Numbered from the stretch's first letter, positions 1-7,935 are shown. The stretch is DNA of 28,079 nt from a virus (IMGVR_UViG_3300042312_000050:1-28079); one strand, 5' to 3'. The notes: generated from the letters alone by a model not told the origin. Translations and numbers: made by a program.

Positions 1-432
1 GTCATGCACACCCACGAGGTCGGTGGTTCCTGCATAAACTTCAGGAAAGTATAGACTGACTTCAGTACCCCAAAACTCTTGGCAATTGTTAAGACCTTTA
101 TTGATTATTTCTTCAGCCATGTCACGGCTCTGAATACTATAAGGGTTTTTTCCTGGATCTCCTGCTATACCTGTCTTTACAAAATTCTCAAGAAACTTGT
201 GCATACGTGTACCGCGGCCAGCGGCTTCGGTAGTAATTTCCTTAGCCTTTTGCTCTCCTACACGCTTACGCCATTCACGTAGTGCTTGCTTCGCTTCTTC
301 TGGTTTAGTGGCTTCTAGTATTGTGGTGACACTGGGAACTGCAAATCCATCTGGAGTTACATACTTTCTTGAGCCGTTTAAATTTGTTTTTTCTAGTACT
401 GTGTAATTAAACTTCGTCGGTATATATTTCAT
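1..432 (-). CDS. PD-(D/E)XK (RecB/Cas4-like) nuclease, partial
   Basis: The reading frame starts at ATG 432 and runs off the left edge of the window, so only the first 144 residues are present. Visible motifs are VPSVTTIL (about 32-39), GRGTRMH (72-78), a glutamate at 124 and AGTTDLVG (134-141) with an aspartate at 138. This order (GT.xH, E, then GxxD) is that of the RecB/Cas4-type PD-(D/E)XK nucleases found in T4-like aquatic phages, which cut or resect DNA during recombination. The final lysine of the D-x-K motif would lie beyond the edge. The gene begins 2 bases after the stop of the SGNH hydrolase gene, so it is probably co-transcribed with it. The family call is fairly secure. The exact substrate is unknown. 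Confidence 0.7.
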   Translation of the reverse strand, partial: MKYIPTKFNYTVLEKTNLNGSRKYVTPDGFAVPSVTTILEATKPEEAKQALREWRKRVGEQKAKEITTEAAGRGTRMHKFLENFVKTGIAGDPGKNPYSIQSRDMAEEIINKGLNNCQEFWGTEVSLYFPEVYAGTTDLVGVHD

Positions 433-434
433 AG

Positions 435-1265
435 TTATAAATCATAATCTTTCGCATAGTGTAGATTCATTTGGTAGCGGAACCATTTGTTATCACTTCT
501 AAACCGCCTCAAGAAACTTGTAGGAAAATCTTTAAGTGTTAAAAAGTCTGCATCAGTTTTAACTTTGATATCAGTATATTTTTCTATAATTTTGTTATAG
601 ACAAAATCTGCTAAAGCGACCTGTGCTTCGGGACCGTCATGACTTCCATCTTTAGCCTTAGGATATATATTACCGTCTGAAAATCTACTAAGTTGTCCTA
701 GTTGAAAAGGATCATGATTAACATAATTATATAATTCACTAAACCTACTTGTCATAAATTGATGTATTTTTGAATCATTATCGGGCATGTAATCTCCAAT
801 AAAATAAGGGTTATTATGAGCCTTAAACAAATTGATCAAAGAAGCCCATAATCTATATTTTCTTTCTTGTGAGAAACACATGCCTGTTTCATCCATCTGT
901 GAGTATAAGGCTTTGCTTAAAGGATCATTTTCATCATATGCTGCCAAATACATATAATCATTTATTTTTTCAGAATTAGTCGCATTATGAGGATATTCGG
1001 CATAGTATTCTTCTCGCCTCATAGCCTGACTCATCGCAATGATATATAGGGGCTTGCAATTACGATTAAAATTCTTATAAAAATAATTATAGGTTCTTCT
1101 TACGATGCCATCATTGCTTGAGCCAGGATCTCCTAAGTTTACGATAGGTACGCCCAATTTGTCTGCAAGTAATCTAGGCCATCCTTGAACAGGAGGGTCA
1201 TAAAGACCCTGACAATAAGTATAACTACAGCCATTTGTAACAAGATGTGATATTTCTAAGGTCAT
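435..1265 (-). CDS. SGNH/GDSL-type hydrolase-like protein
   Basis: The protein has about 276 residues. It has a GCS block near residues 12-14 (nucleophile S14), a GSSND block (48-52) and a DGSH motif near 206-209, matching blocks I, III and V of SGNH hydrolases. These enzymes cleave esters, for example on polysaccharides or lipids. A role in modifying host surface glycans is only inference. The ATG at 1265 overlaps the stop of the upstream iron-sulfur gene as ATGA, which indicates translational coupling. A longer reading frame from 1292 exists, but it would run deeply into that gene and is less likely. No signal peptide is seen. The substrate cannot be read from sequence. Confidence 0.65.
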   Translation of the reverse strand: MTLEISHLVTNGCSYTYCQGLYDPPVQGWPRLLADKLGVPIVNLGDPGSSNDGIVRRTYNYFYKNFNRNCKPLYIIAMSQAMRREEYYAEYPHNATNSEKINDYMYLAAYDENDPLSKALYSQMDETGMCFSQERKYRLWASLINLFKAHNNPYFIGDYMPDNDSKIHQFMTSRFSELYNYVNHDPFQLGQLSRFSDGNIYPKAKDGSHDGPEAQVALADFVYNKIIEKYTDIKVKTDADFLTLKDFPTSFLRRFRSDNKWFRYQMNLHYAKDYDL

Positions 1266-1582
1266 ATAGTAAAACTTTCTCCACACCCACAACGTCCTGT
1301 TTCATTTGGATTTATAAATTCAAATTTTTCATTTAGTCCCTGCTTTATATAATCAATTGTCATACCATTTAAATATTTAAATGCTTCTTCTGTTACATAG
1401 ACATAAAGATCATCTTTTATAACAAGGTAATCATTTTGATTCCACTTATCGGCAAAGTCTAGAGTATATGAGTAACCAGAACAACCTGTTTCTTTGACGC
1501 CTACAAGTATCCCTATACCTTTACCGCGCTGTTGTAGTTGTTCTTTAAATCTTTGTTTGGCTCGTTCAGTAAGACTAATCAT
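1262..1582 (-). CDS. A-type iron-sulfur cluster carrier (IscA/SufA/HesB-like)
   Basis: This 106-residue protein has the full HesB/IscA signature: a cysteine at 34 in ETGCSGYSY, and a C-terminal CGCGESF with cysteines at 98 and 100. Family members bind a [2Fe-2S] or [4Fe-4S] cluster, or iron, through these three cysteines and pass clusters to apo-enzymes in the cytoplasm. The length is normal and no residue is missing. Similar genes are known in aquatic T4-like phages, where they are presumed to support iron-sulfur enzymes during infection. The gene ends in an ATGA overlap with the SGNH hydrolase. The Shine-Dalgarno sequence before ATG 1582 is weak. Confidence 0.9.
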   Translation of the reverse strand: MISLTERAKQRFKEQLQQRGKGIGILVGVKETGCSGYSYTLDFADKWNQNDYLVIKDDLYVYVTEEAFKYLNGMTIDYIKQGLNEKFEFINPNETGRCGCGESFTI

Positions 1583-1617
1583 TTCACTAGTTTACACTAC
1601 AAATTTTATGATTTCAA

Positions 1618-1950
1618 TTATTTTTGGGCTTTTTTAGCCATTCTAGCAACTACTTCTTTACTTTGTTCAGGGGGCGGTGTTTCGGCGGGAGTAGGATCTT
1701 GCGGCAATCCTTTGAATCTAACTTCTTTACCGCTTATAGGATGTACCACAGATTTTAGTGGATGCACCTGACTCATAGTATAAATGTCAACTGGGTTTAA
1801 ATCAATACCGAAGTTTTCAAAATAATTGAGTAATTCATCCATAGTGAAATTTTTAGTGATTTCACCATTGTGAATTTTTTGTTTAAGATTATCTACCGCT
1901 GCTATAATATTTGCTGCAAGATAATCGTTAGTGAATTCATAGAGGTACAT
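1618..1950 (-). CDS. hypothetical protein, proline-rich C terminus
   Basis: A 110-residue protein of unrecognised family. The first 80 residues look like an alpha-helical domain (an aromatic N terminus, then a charged helix around 20-30). The C terminus is rich in proline and glutamate (TPAETPPPEQ near 88-97) and ends in a basic alanine-lysine run. A good ribosome binding site (AGAGGTAAG) precedes ATG 1950, and the upstream gene stops 4 bases before it, so the two are probably translated together. Its position among late, structural-type genes suggests a virion or assembly role, but nothing in the sequence proves this. Confidence 0.6.
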   Translation of the reverse strand: MYLYEFTNDYLAANIIAAVDNLKQKIHNGEITKNFTMDELLNYFENFGIDLNPVDIYTMSQVHPLKSVVHPISGKEVRFKGLPQDPTPAETPPPEQSKEVVARMAKKAQK

Positions 1951-1953
1951 TAC

Positions 1954-2667
1954 TTACCTCTTTGCTCTACCAACTCCACCAGTCATTTCTTCTTCTGGTT
2001 CTTCTGCTGGAAGTTCAGCAGGAGCAGCGCCGGCAGCAGGACCTGCTGCAGCCATCATAGCGTCGGCATCTCCTTCAGGAGATTTTACAGCAATGTCAGT
2101 CACTGCCATTTCATCGCCGCCTGCATTTGGATCAAATCCTGCATCACCACCAGTTATAGCACCCATAGCCTGTTGCAATACTTGCTTGCTTTGGCTTAAT
2201 GCTTGATTCAATGATGTCAATGCTTCGTTGGCTAGTTGATTAAATTGTCCTGATTGTTCTGGACCCATCTCTGATAGTAAACTATCTGTAAGCGCAGGTA
2301 ATTCTTTGACAAGCATATCGTTTACTTGTTCAATCATTTTTTGAACACTATCAACCATATCCTGTGCTGCTAAAGTATTTTGAGCATCTTCAACAGCCTT
2401 GTTCTCTACAACGATACGTGTATTCTTAAATGATTTATAATGTTCATTTAAAGCCTGGGCTATGAAAGTCATTTTTAAATAGTTTTCATTAGTTTGTGAT
2501 TTTACAAAATCTGGCTTTAATTTAGCCTCCTTTAGTGCATTATTAACCTTAGTTAAAAAATTAAAGGTTTGACCGCGATCTAATTTAGTAACATCTAAAT
2601 TAAAATCAAAATTTGACTTTAAAGCCTTTACTGCTGTATTAGCGTATCCTAATTCATTAAGTTTCAT
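1954..2667 (-). CDS. hypothetical protein, scaffold-like composition
   Basis: This 237-residue protein is largely alpha-helical and rich in glutamine and asparagine between about 80 and 165. It ends in a low-complexity, strongly acidic region rich in alanine, proline and glutamate (about 195-230) and then a short basic tip (GRAKR). The N terminus begins MKLNELGYANTAVKALKSNF. Helical, Q/E-rich proteins with an acidic tail are typical of phage prohead core or scaffold proteins, but no diagnostic motif is visible, so this is inference. A late-promoter-like box (GATAAATA) lies 23 bases before ATG 2667. The Shine-Dalgarno sequence (TGGGAT) is weak. Confidence 0.6.
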   Translation of the reverse strand: MKLNELGYANTAVKALKSNFDFNLDVTKLDRGQTFNFLTKVNNALKEAKLKPDFVKSQTNENYLKMTFIAQALNEHYKSFKNTRIVVENKAVEDAQNTLAAQDMVDSVQKMIEQVNDMLVKELPALTDSLLSEMGPEQSGQFNQLANEALTSLNQALSQSKQVLQQAMGAITGGDAGFDPNAGGDEMAVTDIAVKSPEGDADAMMAAAGPAAGAAPAELPAEEPEEEMTGGVGRAKR

Positions 2668-2690
2668 AGTAATATCCCAGTATTATAATA

Positions 2691-2698
2691 TATTTATC
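2691..2698 (-). promoter_or_regulatory. T4-type late promoter box
   Basis: Read on the minus strand the sequence is GATAAATA, one base from the T4 late consensus TATAAATA. It lies 23 bases upstream of ATG 2667, which would give a leader of about 18 bases. Confidence 0.5.
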
Positions 2699-2708
2699 AT
2701 ATTAACGA

Positions 2709-3149
2709 TTATTTGTGTTGATTTTCAGCGAACTTCTTGCTCTGCATATATTTGGATAATCCAGTAAAATCGTTAATTTCTTCAAGCATTTTACGCTTTT
2801 TGAGCTTCTGCTCAATAAGTTTTGCTTTATATATGTATTTATTGCTATTTTTACAACTGGTCATAAGACGGTTATAGTTAGCAATCAACGCATCGGCCGA
2901 CACTATATCGTTATCTAGTTCATGTACTCTTTTTACTTCTTTATATTTGTTTGCTTTATCAAATACGCACCAAGTAACAGCATGTTTTAAACTATAAAAA
3001 ATAAGGATATTAGAGTCATCATTTTTAGCAAGATGATATTGTCCGTTTATGGTTGAAATGACATAGTTCCCAAAAAGATTATATGTTCCGTCATTGTCTC
3101 GGGAAATAAAAAGATCAGAAATCTTGTTTTTAATATCAATCTTGTTCAT
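2709..3149 (-). CDS. hypothetical protein
   Basis: The protein has about 146 residues when started at ATG 3149 (MNKIDIKNKISDLF). The reading frame is open further to 3197, but that would overlap the upstream gene by about 60 bases, whereas 3149 overlaps it by 14. The first half looks like a small beta-rich domain (GTYNLFGNYVISTINGQYHL). The second half is basic and helical, with a lysine-rich segment (KAKLIEQKLKKRKML). I do not recognise the family. A late-type TAAATA box ends exactly 5 bases before this ATG and there is no clear Shine-Dalgarno sequence. Confidence 0.6.
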   Translation of the reverse strand: MNKIDIKNKISDLFISRDNDGTYNLFGNYVISTINGQYHLAKNDDSNILIFYSLKHAVTWCVFDKANKYKEVKRVHELDNDIVSADALIANYNRLMTSCKNSNKYIYKAKLIEQKLKKRKMLEEINDFTGLSKYMQSKKFAENQHK

Positions 3150-3594
3150 TACTATATTTAACAAAATAAATGTTTCTTTTTTCATTTGTTGTGTCAAGCA
3201 TAAGTTCCAAACTCTTTAATTGGTTTTTTGTGTTGACCATAGGAACTCCCTGACAGTCATTGTACAGAGCACCTAGTGTGTTATCCCCGTCGTCAAAAAC
3301 AGAGGAATTTTGAACTTCAAAATCAAAACTCCATACATAAGTTAATCCTTTGTTATACTGTGTTCCAAAATTATGTGTATCTGACAAGTTCAAAGACTGT
3401 GCTAGGGGTATTGTAGAATTATCAGGTTGAGATCGTAAAGATATCACTTGTAATAGCGTGTCTAAATTGCATTGTGACGCACGTTGATCAGACCATAGAT
3501 TAAAATCTGTTACATCATCAGCGGGTCTGGCTCTATTCAATATACCTGTTTTAGTTATATCAAACAATGTGTAACATGCGATTCTATGAGACAT
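3136..3594 (-). CDS. hypothetical protein, possible virion protein
   Basis: A 152-residue protein starting MSHRIACYTLFDITKTGILN. It is mixed alpha/beta and contains a segment around 80-95 (NKGLTYVWSFDFEVQN) that looks like beta strands. Its terminal 14 bases overlap the start of the next gene. It lies immediately downstream of a terminator that follows the small structural-type gene at 3669-4040, so it may depend on readthrough or on an unrecognised promoter. I do not recognise the family. A structural role is suggested only by its neighbourhood. Confidence 0.55.
   Translation of the reverse strand: MSHRIACYTLFDITKTGILNRARPADDVTDFNLWSDQRASQCNLDTLLQVISLRSQPDNSTIPLAQSLNLSDTHNFGTQYNKGLTYVWSFDFEVQNSSVFDDGDNTLGALYNDCQGVPMVNTKNQLKSLELMLDTTNEKRNIYFVKYSNEQD
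3155..3162 (-). promoter_or_regulatory. candidate late promoter box (5 bases before ATG 3149)
   Basis: The minus-strand sequence GTTAAATA shares the TAAATA core of the T4 late box and is followed by five bases and then ATG. It lies inside the 3' end of the upstream gene, so it could be chance. It is listed because the same spacing recurs at other genes in this window. Confidence 0.35.
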
Positions 3595-3611
3595 GCCGTA
3601 TTTACAGCCAC

Positions 3612-3641
3612 AAAAAAGCCCGAGAATTTTACTTCTCGGGC
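3612..3641 (-). terminator. rho-independent terminator
   Basis: On the minus strand a 9-bp stem (GCCCGAGAA paired with TTCTCGGGC) with a 6-base loop is followed directly by six T residues. It sits 27 bases after the stop of the gene at 3669-4040, and its strength fits a highly expressed small structural gene. On the plus strand no equivalent T-run follows. Confidence 0.9.
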
Positions 3642-3668
3642 CTTGTTCTGCTTACTAAAAACTAACTA

Positions 3669-4040
3669 TTAGTTAGTGAAAGTTGCTGTTGCTGAAGCAG
3701 CTACGTTTGCTGATGTCCAAGCATTTGCTAATGCTGCATCAAGTGATGCAACAGTCCATGCGCCTGTTGGATATACTGCGATTGCTAGAGTATCATCAGT
3801 AGCATTTGTATATTCATAGATATGAATAGTTGCTAACTGTTGAATAGTCTGGAATGTAGCTTGAATGTTGTCAGCGATCTGTGAGCCATTGCCTGTTAGA
3901 GTGAAAAAGTCTAACTTTGGGCCTTGTGGCTGAACTGTTACTGCTGAAGTTACAGCGTTTACACCAGTGTTAGTATAATCTGGTGCGTCTAACCATAATA
4001 CTTGTTTAAAGTCACCATTGACTCTTGTGAATTGTGCCAT
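3669..4040 (-). CDS. small putative virion protein
   Basis: A 123-residue protein starting MAQFTRVNGDFKQVLWLDAP. It is rich in threonine, alanine and valine and low in charge, and ends in a repetitive ASATATFTN. This composition is common in small phage capsid-decoration or tail proteins, but no family motif is recognised. It appears to be a single-gene unit: a late box (CATAAATA) lies 47 bases upstream, a ribosome binding site (GGAG) precedes the ATG, and a strong terminator follows. That arrangement suggests high late expression. A 12-codon upstream reading frame precedes it in the same frame. Confidence 0.7.
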   Translation of the reverse strand: MAQFTRVNGDFKQVLWLDAPDYTNTGVNAVTSAVTVQPQGPKLDFFTLTGNGSQIADNIQATFQTIQQLATIHIYEYTNATDDTLAIAVYPTGAWTVASLDAALANAWTSANVAASATATFTN

Positions 4041-4043
4041 TTT

Positions 4044-4082
4044 CTAAATCTCCATGTTATTTTGAACCTTCATGAGGCTCAT
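4044..4082 (-). other. upstream short reading frame, 12 codons
   Basis: An ATG lies exactly 5 bases after the late box core at 4088-4093 and opens the short frame MSLMKVQNNMEI followed by TAG. The stop is separated from the ATG of the structural gene at 4040 by a single AAA codon, in the same frame. The ribosome binding site of the main gene (GGAG) lies within this frame. It may be a translated leader peptide coupled to the main gene, or simply untranslated leader. Confidence 0.35.
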
Positions 4083-4087
4083 ACTAT

Positions 4088-4095
4088 TATTTATG
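4088..4095 (-). promoter_or_regulatory. T4-type late promoter box
   Basis: The minus-strand sequence CATAAATA matches seven of eight positions of the T4 late consensus. By T4 geometry, transcription would start near 4082, giving a leader of about 42 bases for the gene at 3669-4040. Confidence 0.6.
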
Positions 4096-4117
4096 CCTGT
4101 GGCAAAAAAACACGGTG

Positions 4118-5278
4118 TTAGAGATTGTCTTTACGCATCAATCTAGGCATTAGATTGAAACTATTTTTAAAGATTAAAAAAGCGATATTTTCAAGGTCTT
4201 TAGTAACCTGACCTTTGTTTTTTGATGTTACGCTATTGTTTAAATTATCTAATATATTTTGTATTTGAAGTTTAACAGCAGGCGGAATATCATTAGATTC
4301 TACATGTTTTTTTATCAAACTGTTATAAAGATAATCCCCAAGCGTCGGTAATCCGGTTGATTCTAATAACTGCGTATATTTTTTCTGTAGTCTGTTATAA
4401 TTGATTGTCTCTACTAAAGCAGACATATAGGATTCATTTAAATACTCTGCTAAAGTACCCTCTGCCTTATGGGTGTCGCTATACCAACCGTCTTTAGTAT
4501 GTGTATACGTCACACCATTTACTGTTGCTTTGACAGGAAAAGACTCATCTAACGGGACCTTGTTTAATAAATCGCTAGTATTTTTATCAGCAGGTCTACC
4601 CTTTGCATTTACCCATCTACCGTCTACCTTGTAATATTTCACTCCTCCAAACGTGACAGGTTCTGATACCCGGGGCATTGTTTGTTGAGGGGAGGGAGTT
4701 ACTGACTTAGGAGCAGGAGTTTGCCTTCTTCTTTGTAGTGCAGGTTTGTCAAATTGTCTCCAGTCGCTCCCATAATCTTGCGCTCCTAGAGTGCTGGCTT
4801 GGGGTACTACTCCTGGTTCAGGGGGAGTATCTAAAGGTAAATTCATCTGACTTCGTATTTGCGGGGCAGGAGGAGGCGGCAAGTCTGGCTGTTGATTAGC
4901 GATAGCCGCCAACTCATCTCTATAAGCCTCAAGCCAATCTTTTGTATTATTCCAAGTTCTTGAACCTTTAAAATCTGACGGATAAGAAATTGTCCTACTT
5001 CCTGATGGTCTTTGGGATATGGCTAAGTCAGGCCCTAAAGGGCTGGGAGTATCTAATGTGAACTTTTCTCTTTCAATACCGTAATCAATTAGATCAGCGA
5101 TATCGTTTATAAAGTTTTTTCTAAAAATCTCGTATGCACGTTGTTGTTCTGGGCTAAAGCCAGTTTTTTGTCTAGCAGCATAGTTGCCTAAAGGATTTTT
5201 AACATTTTTAGCAAAATCATAAGCACCGCTAAGTGCATCTATTATATTGCCTGCGTTTTCACTTAACTTCTTTGTCAT
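4118..5278 (-). CDS. hypothetical multidomain protein, probably structural
   Basis: A 386-residue protein. Residues 1-130 are helical. A proline-rich linker (DLPPPPAPQ and following, about 130-205) leads to two short related repeats, GGVKYYKVDGRWVNAKGRPA and NGVTYTHTKDGWYSDTHKAE (about 210-275), and then a helical C terminus. The repeats share the pattern G-V-x-Y, D-G-x-W, a basic residue and a terminal leucine-asparagine. The layout of globular ends joined by a proline-rich linker is common in virion-associated proteins, but I do not recognise the family. The start overlaps the upstream gene by 20 bases, with AGAAAGAAGG directly before the ATG. Confidence 0.65.
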   Translation of the reverse strand: MTKKLSENAGNIIDALSGAYDFAKNVKNPLGNYAARQKTGFSPEQQRAYEIFRKNFINDIADLIDYGIEREKFTLDTPSPLGPDLAISQRPSGSRTISYPSDFKGSRTWNNTKDWLEAYRDELAAIANQQPDLPPPPAPQIRSQMNLPLDTPPEPGVVPQASTLGAQDYGSDWRQFDKPALQRRRQTPAPKSVTPSPQQTMPRVSEPVTFGGVKYYKVDGRWVNAKGRPADKNTSDLLNKVPLDESFPVKATVNGVTYTHTKDGWYSDTHKAEGTLAEYLNESYMSALVETINYNRLQKKYTQLLESTGLPTLGDYLYNSLIKKHVESNDIPPAVKLQIQNILDNLNNSVTSKNKGQVTKDLENIAFLIFKNSFNLMPRLMRKDNL

Positions 5279-5513
5279 CCTTCTTTCTAATAGATTTGGA
5301 AAATCTATTAGGCTCCCTGTTTTTTATAGCACTTAAAAGTTTCTTTTCCAGTATTTCGGCTTTGTCTGTGCTATAGTTTTTATTAATTAATTCTATTAAA
5401 TTAATAGCACTTGTTATGACATTATTGGCACGGTTTTCAATAACATGTCTCATGTCACGATTTTGACCAATGGCCTCTAACTCTTCTAAGAGACTTTTAG
5501 TTTGCTTTTGCAT
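5259..5513 (-). CDS. hypothetical small helical protein
   Basis: An 84-residue, mostly helical and charged protein ending in a lysine-rich tail (RKKDDKEVK). No family is recognised. It overlaps the next gene by 20 bases. A late box (GATAAATA) ends 5 bases before ATG 5513, with no Shine-Dalgarno sequence between them, so the mRNA would be leaderless if this start is used. A second in-frame ATG at codon 21 (5453) is the alternative start. Confidence 0.55.
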   Translation of the reverse strand: MQKQTKSLLEELEAIGQNRDMRHVIENRANNVITSAINLIELINKNYSTDKAEILEKKLLSAIKNREPNRFSKSIRKKDDKEVK

Positions 5514-5518
5514 ATAGA

Positions 5519-5526
5519 TATTTATC
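5519..5526 (-). promoter_or_regulatory. T4-type late promoter box (5 bases before ATG 5513)
   Basis: The minus-strand sequence GATAAATA matches seven of eight positions of TATAAATA. The distance to the ATG is 5 bases, so the predicted start of transcription is the A of the start codon. Confidence 0.55.
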
Positions 5527-5539
5527 TATTTTAGGGAGT

Positions 5540-6946
5540 TTATTTCTTTAATGACGCTATCAAACTTTTCAATTTTACGCTTTGGACATCAACATTTTTG
5601 CTTGTTTGTTCGGGTTCTACAGTCCTAGAGACTATCTCATTTACGGACCCAATTTGACTGGTCGTCTTGATTTGACTCATAATTTGGCTAGGGCTAGGGC
5701 TAGGTTCCTTTTGATATGATTCTCCGTCGTCTGTGATACGTAGAGTATCCCCGTTGTATTTCAATTCAATTTTCTGTCCTACTCCTGAACTGCTGCGAGT
5801 TTTCATAAGTTGTATCTGATATCTTCCGCTTTCACGTATAGAACGCGATGTAAAGATTCCGAACACATTATCAGCAGTATTGATCTTACTGATTCCGCCT
5901 GCGATATGACTATGATCAAACTCAATTTCATCCACCGCGCTACGATTCAACTGACTTGCTGTGACGAACAATACGTTCAGTTCCTTAGCAAGGTTACGTA
6001 ATTCTTCTGATACATACTTGTCCTTGACGAACAAATCGCTAGGACTTACTTTTGCGGTCACAGGCATAATAAGATCAAGATAGTCAACACACATGAAGTC
6101 AACGCGCATTCCTGTCTGTACTTGCAGCTCTTTTACATACGCTCTGATGTCATTGACATTGCTTTGCGCCGGCATATACTTGACACGTAATTGACCTGCC
6201 TTCTTTGAGATCATCTTGACTTTCATCTCAACATTATCAAGATCCTTGAAAATTTCTCTTGTGCTAGTATCAGTCATCATGCTATCCAATCGCATACTAC
6301 ACAAGCCTTCACTCAATTCAAGAGTGACATAGACACCATTGAGTCCATTCTGTACCCAGTTGACCGCAAGATTCTGCATGATCAAACTCTTACCTGATCC
6401 GCTACCACCTGCAAAGATTTGTAGTTCGCCGCGATTGAATCCACCATATAGTTTCTGATCAAGTGTTGGCCAGCCTGTGCTGTTTTGTCCATTGTTTGAT
6501 TTCAATGCCATGAGTCTTGCTCTAGGATCAGCAAAGTAATCTGTGCCCATATCCTTCTGTAGAGAAATCTGAACAGCATCTTTGATCAGTTTCTCCACAG
6601 GTCCATACTCGCCCTTCTCAAGATGATCAGCACTCTTAAGAATAGCCCTCTCAAGTTCTTGTCGTTTAGTGAATGATTCAAATTCTTCTAGGAACCAATC
6701 ATAATGTCCTTCATCAAGTTCTTCTAGTTTATCAATAGTGACATCAGTTGTAGCCTTGATCTGTATTGGTTCCGGGATAACATTATATTTTTTCGTATGG
6801 TCAATGATGAATTCTGCGACTGGTCGCAATCTTCTATCAAAATTTTCACTATTCATAATATTCATGACGCGGGTATAAAGTTCAGCGTTTGTGACCATCA
6901 TTCGCAAGAATAGTGTTTGTACATCAATGTTGTAGTCGTTTATCAA
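5540..6946 (-). CDS. 41: replicative DNA helicase, gp41/DnaB-like
   Basis: A 468-residue RecA-fold helicase. The N-terminal helical domain (1-140) is followed by the DnaB-type core, with Walker A GGSGSGKS (180-187), a Walker B segment ending in CVDYLDL (D288), an SQLNRS segment and a conserved HIAGGISK region. The length matches T4 gp41 (475 residues). It unwinds duplex DNA at the fork as a hexamer and works with the adjacent primase. The start is a TTG preceded by AGAGGAAAC. The next in-frame ATG is at codon 16. It overlaps the 3' end of the primase gene by 23 bases, which fits coupled synthesis of the primosome partners. The C-terminal 60 residues are polar and probably disordered. Confidence 0.92.
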   Translation of the reverse strand: MINDYNIDVQTLFLRMMVTNAELYTRVMNIMNSENFDRRLRPVAEFIIDHTKKYNVIPEPIQIKATTDVTIDKLEELDEGHYDWFLEEFESFTKRQELERAILKSADHLEKGEYGPVEKLIKDAVQISLQKDMGTDYFADPRARLMALKSNNGQNSTGWPTLDQKLYGGFNRGELQIFAGGSGSGKSLIMQNLAVNWVQNGLNGVYVTLELSEGLCSMRLDSMMTDTSTREIFKDLDNVEMKVKMISKKAGQLRVKYMPAQSNVNDIRAYVKELQVQTGMRVDFMCVDYLDLIMPVTAKVSPSDLFVKDKYVSEELRNLAKELNVLFVTASQLNRSAVDEIEFDHSHIAGGISKINTADNVFGIFTSRSIRESGRYQIQLMKTRSSSGVGQKIELKYNGDTLRITDDGESYQKEPSPSPSQIMSQIKTTSQIGSVNEIVSRTVEPEQTSKNVDVQSVKLKSLIASLKK

Positions 6947-7901
6947 GTTGTTTCCTCTTTACTTCTATCTTGATCTTGCTGTTTGTTGCTGACTGCAAGA
7001 TACTTAGCAATGTTGCTAGTTTACCATATTTTACTAGACTATCATTCACGTCCTTAATATCATCTTCCCAATTTGGTATGCTCACATAAAAACCCAAATC
7101 AAGCGCCCTATCGCATATTTGTAAACCTGTTTTGTCTTGATCCGGCACAACAATAATTTTTCTGTTTAGATTTTTTAAGATTTCTGCTTGTTCGTCGCTT
7201 ATAGTATTGTGTGTTAATGCACAGCCATTTATGCTTAATGCATCAAATATACCTTCTGTAACTATACAAACTTGATAATCTGGCTTCTGTAAATCATAAC
7301 CAAATACATAGCCCTGTTGTTGCTCGTTAATAAATTTCGGTGTACGATCATCTAAGTACCTACTAGTATGTCCTACTATTTTATTTTCATATGTGTAGGG
7401 AATGATGATGCGATTTGATTGTCGTCCTTCCAAATCAGGTGTACACATGAAAGGATAATCAGATATACGAATTTTGCGTTTGTTTAAATATGAAACATAA
7501 ATTTGATGCTTAGGATTATTTTCATCAATAAGTTCAGCATCAGGTAATGTCATTTCTTTAAATTTTACCTTTTTCTTTTCGCGTTTCACACGCACAAAAT
7601 CTAGTAAGTCTTTGTGTTGTAAACTCTCGAGGCTATACTTATTGATGTCATCTTTGTCAATTCCGCAATAAGACAACAATTGTCTAGTGTTTCTTGTTAG
7701 TGTGCGTCCTAAAGTGAATGTACATTTGAATCCACAATTAAAACAATGATAACTCCAGTTATCTCCATCAAACTTTATACCGCCGCGACTGCGACGATCG
7801 GCTTTATGACCACGATAATGGCAACAGATAGCATTGAAACTATGCCAGCCGCTTTGCGTAAGTTTTTTCTTGCCTGGAACTACTTGAAGAATATCAAACA
7901 C
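6924..7901 (-). CDS. 61: DNA primase, gp61-like
   Basis: A 325-residue primase close in length to T4 gp61 (342). The N-terminal zinc-binding module is visible as a cysteine/histidine cluster at 26-32 and CFNC at 53-56. The TOPRIM catalytic domain shows VTEGIFDALS (E216) and VVPDQDKTG (D254, D256). It makes RNA primers for lagging-strand synthesis together with the helicase encoded immediately downstream. The start must be GTG 7901 or later, because an in-frame TGA directly precedes it. A TATAAT box ends 6 bases before this GTG and there is no convincing Shine-Dalgarno sequence. Confidence 0.92.
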   Translation of the reverse strand: MFDILQVVPGKKKLTQSGWHSFNAICCHYRGHKADRRSRGGIKFDGDNWSYHCFNCGFKCTFTLGRTLTRNTRQLLSYCGIDKDDINKYSLESLQHKDLLDFVRVKREKKKVKFKEMTLPDAELIDENNPKHQIYVSYLNKRKIRISDYPFMCTPDLEGRQSNRIIIPYTYENKIVGHTSRYLDDRTPKFINEQQQGYVFGYDLQKPDYQVCIVTEGIFDALSINGCALTHNTISDEQAEILKNLNRKIIVVPDQDKTGLQICDRALDLGFYVSIPNWEDDIKDVNDSLVKYGKLATLLSILQSATNSKIKIEVKRKQLDKRLQH

Positions 7902-7907
7902 TCAGTA

Positions 7908-7935
7908 ATTATAACAGAGTGTTGTGTAAAAACAA
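7908..7935 (-). promoter_or_regulatory. candidate sigma70-type promoter before the primase gene
   Basis: On the minus strand TTGTTT and a perfect TATAAT are separated by 16 bases. The -35 box is weak. The predicted start would fall at or next to the GTG start codon, which would give a leaderless primase mRNA. The gene could also be read through from the upstream virion-protein gene. Confidence 0.4.
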
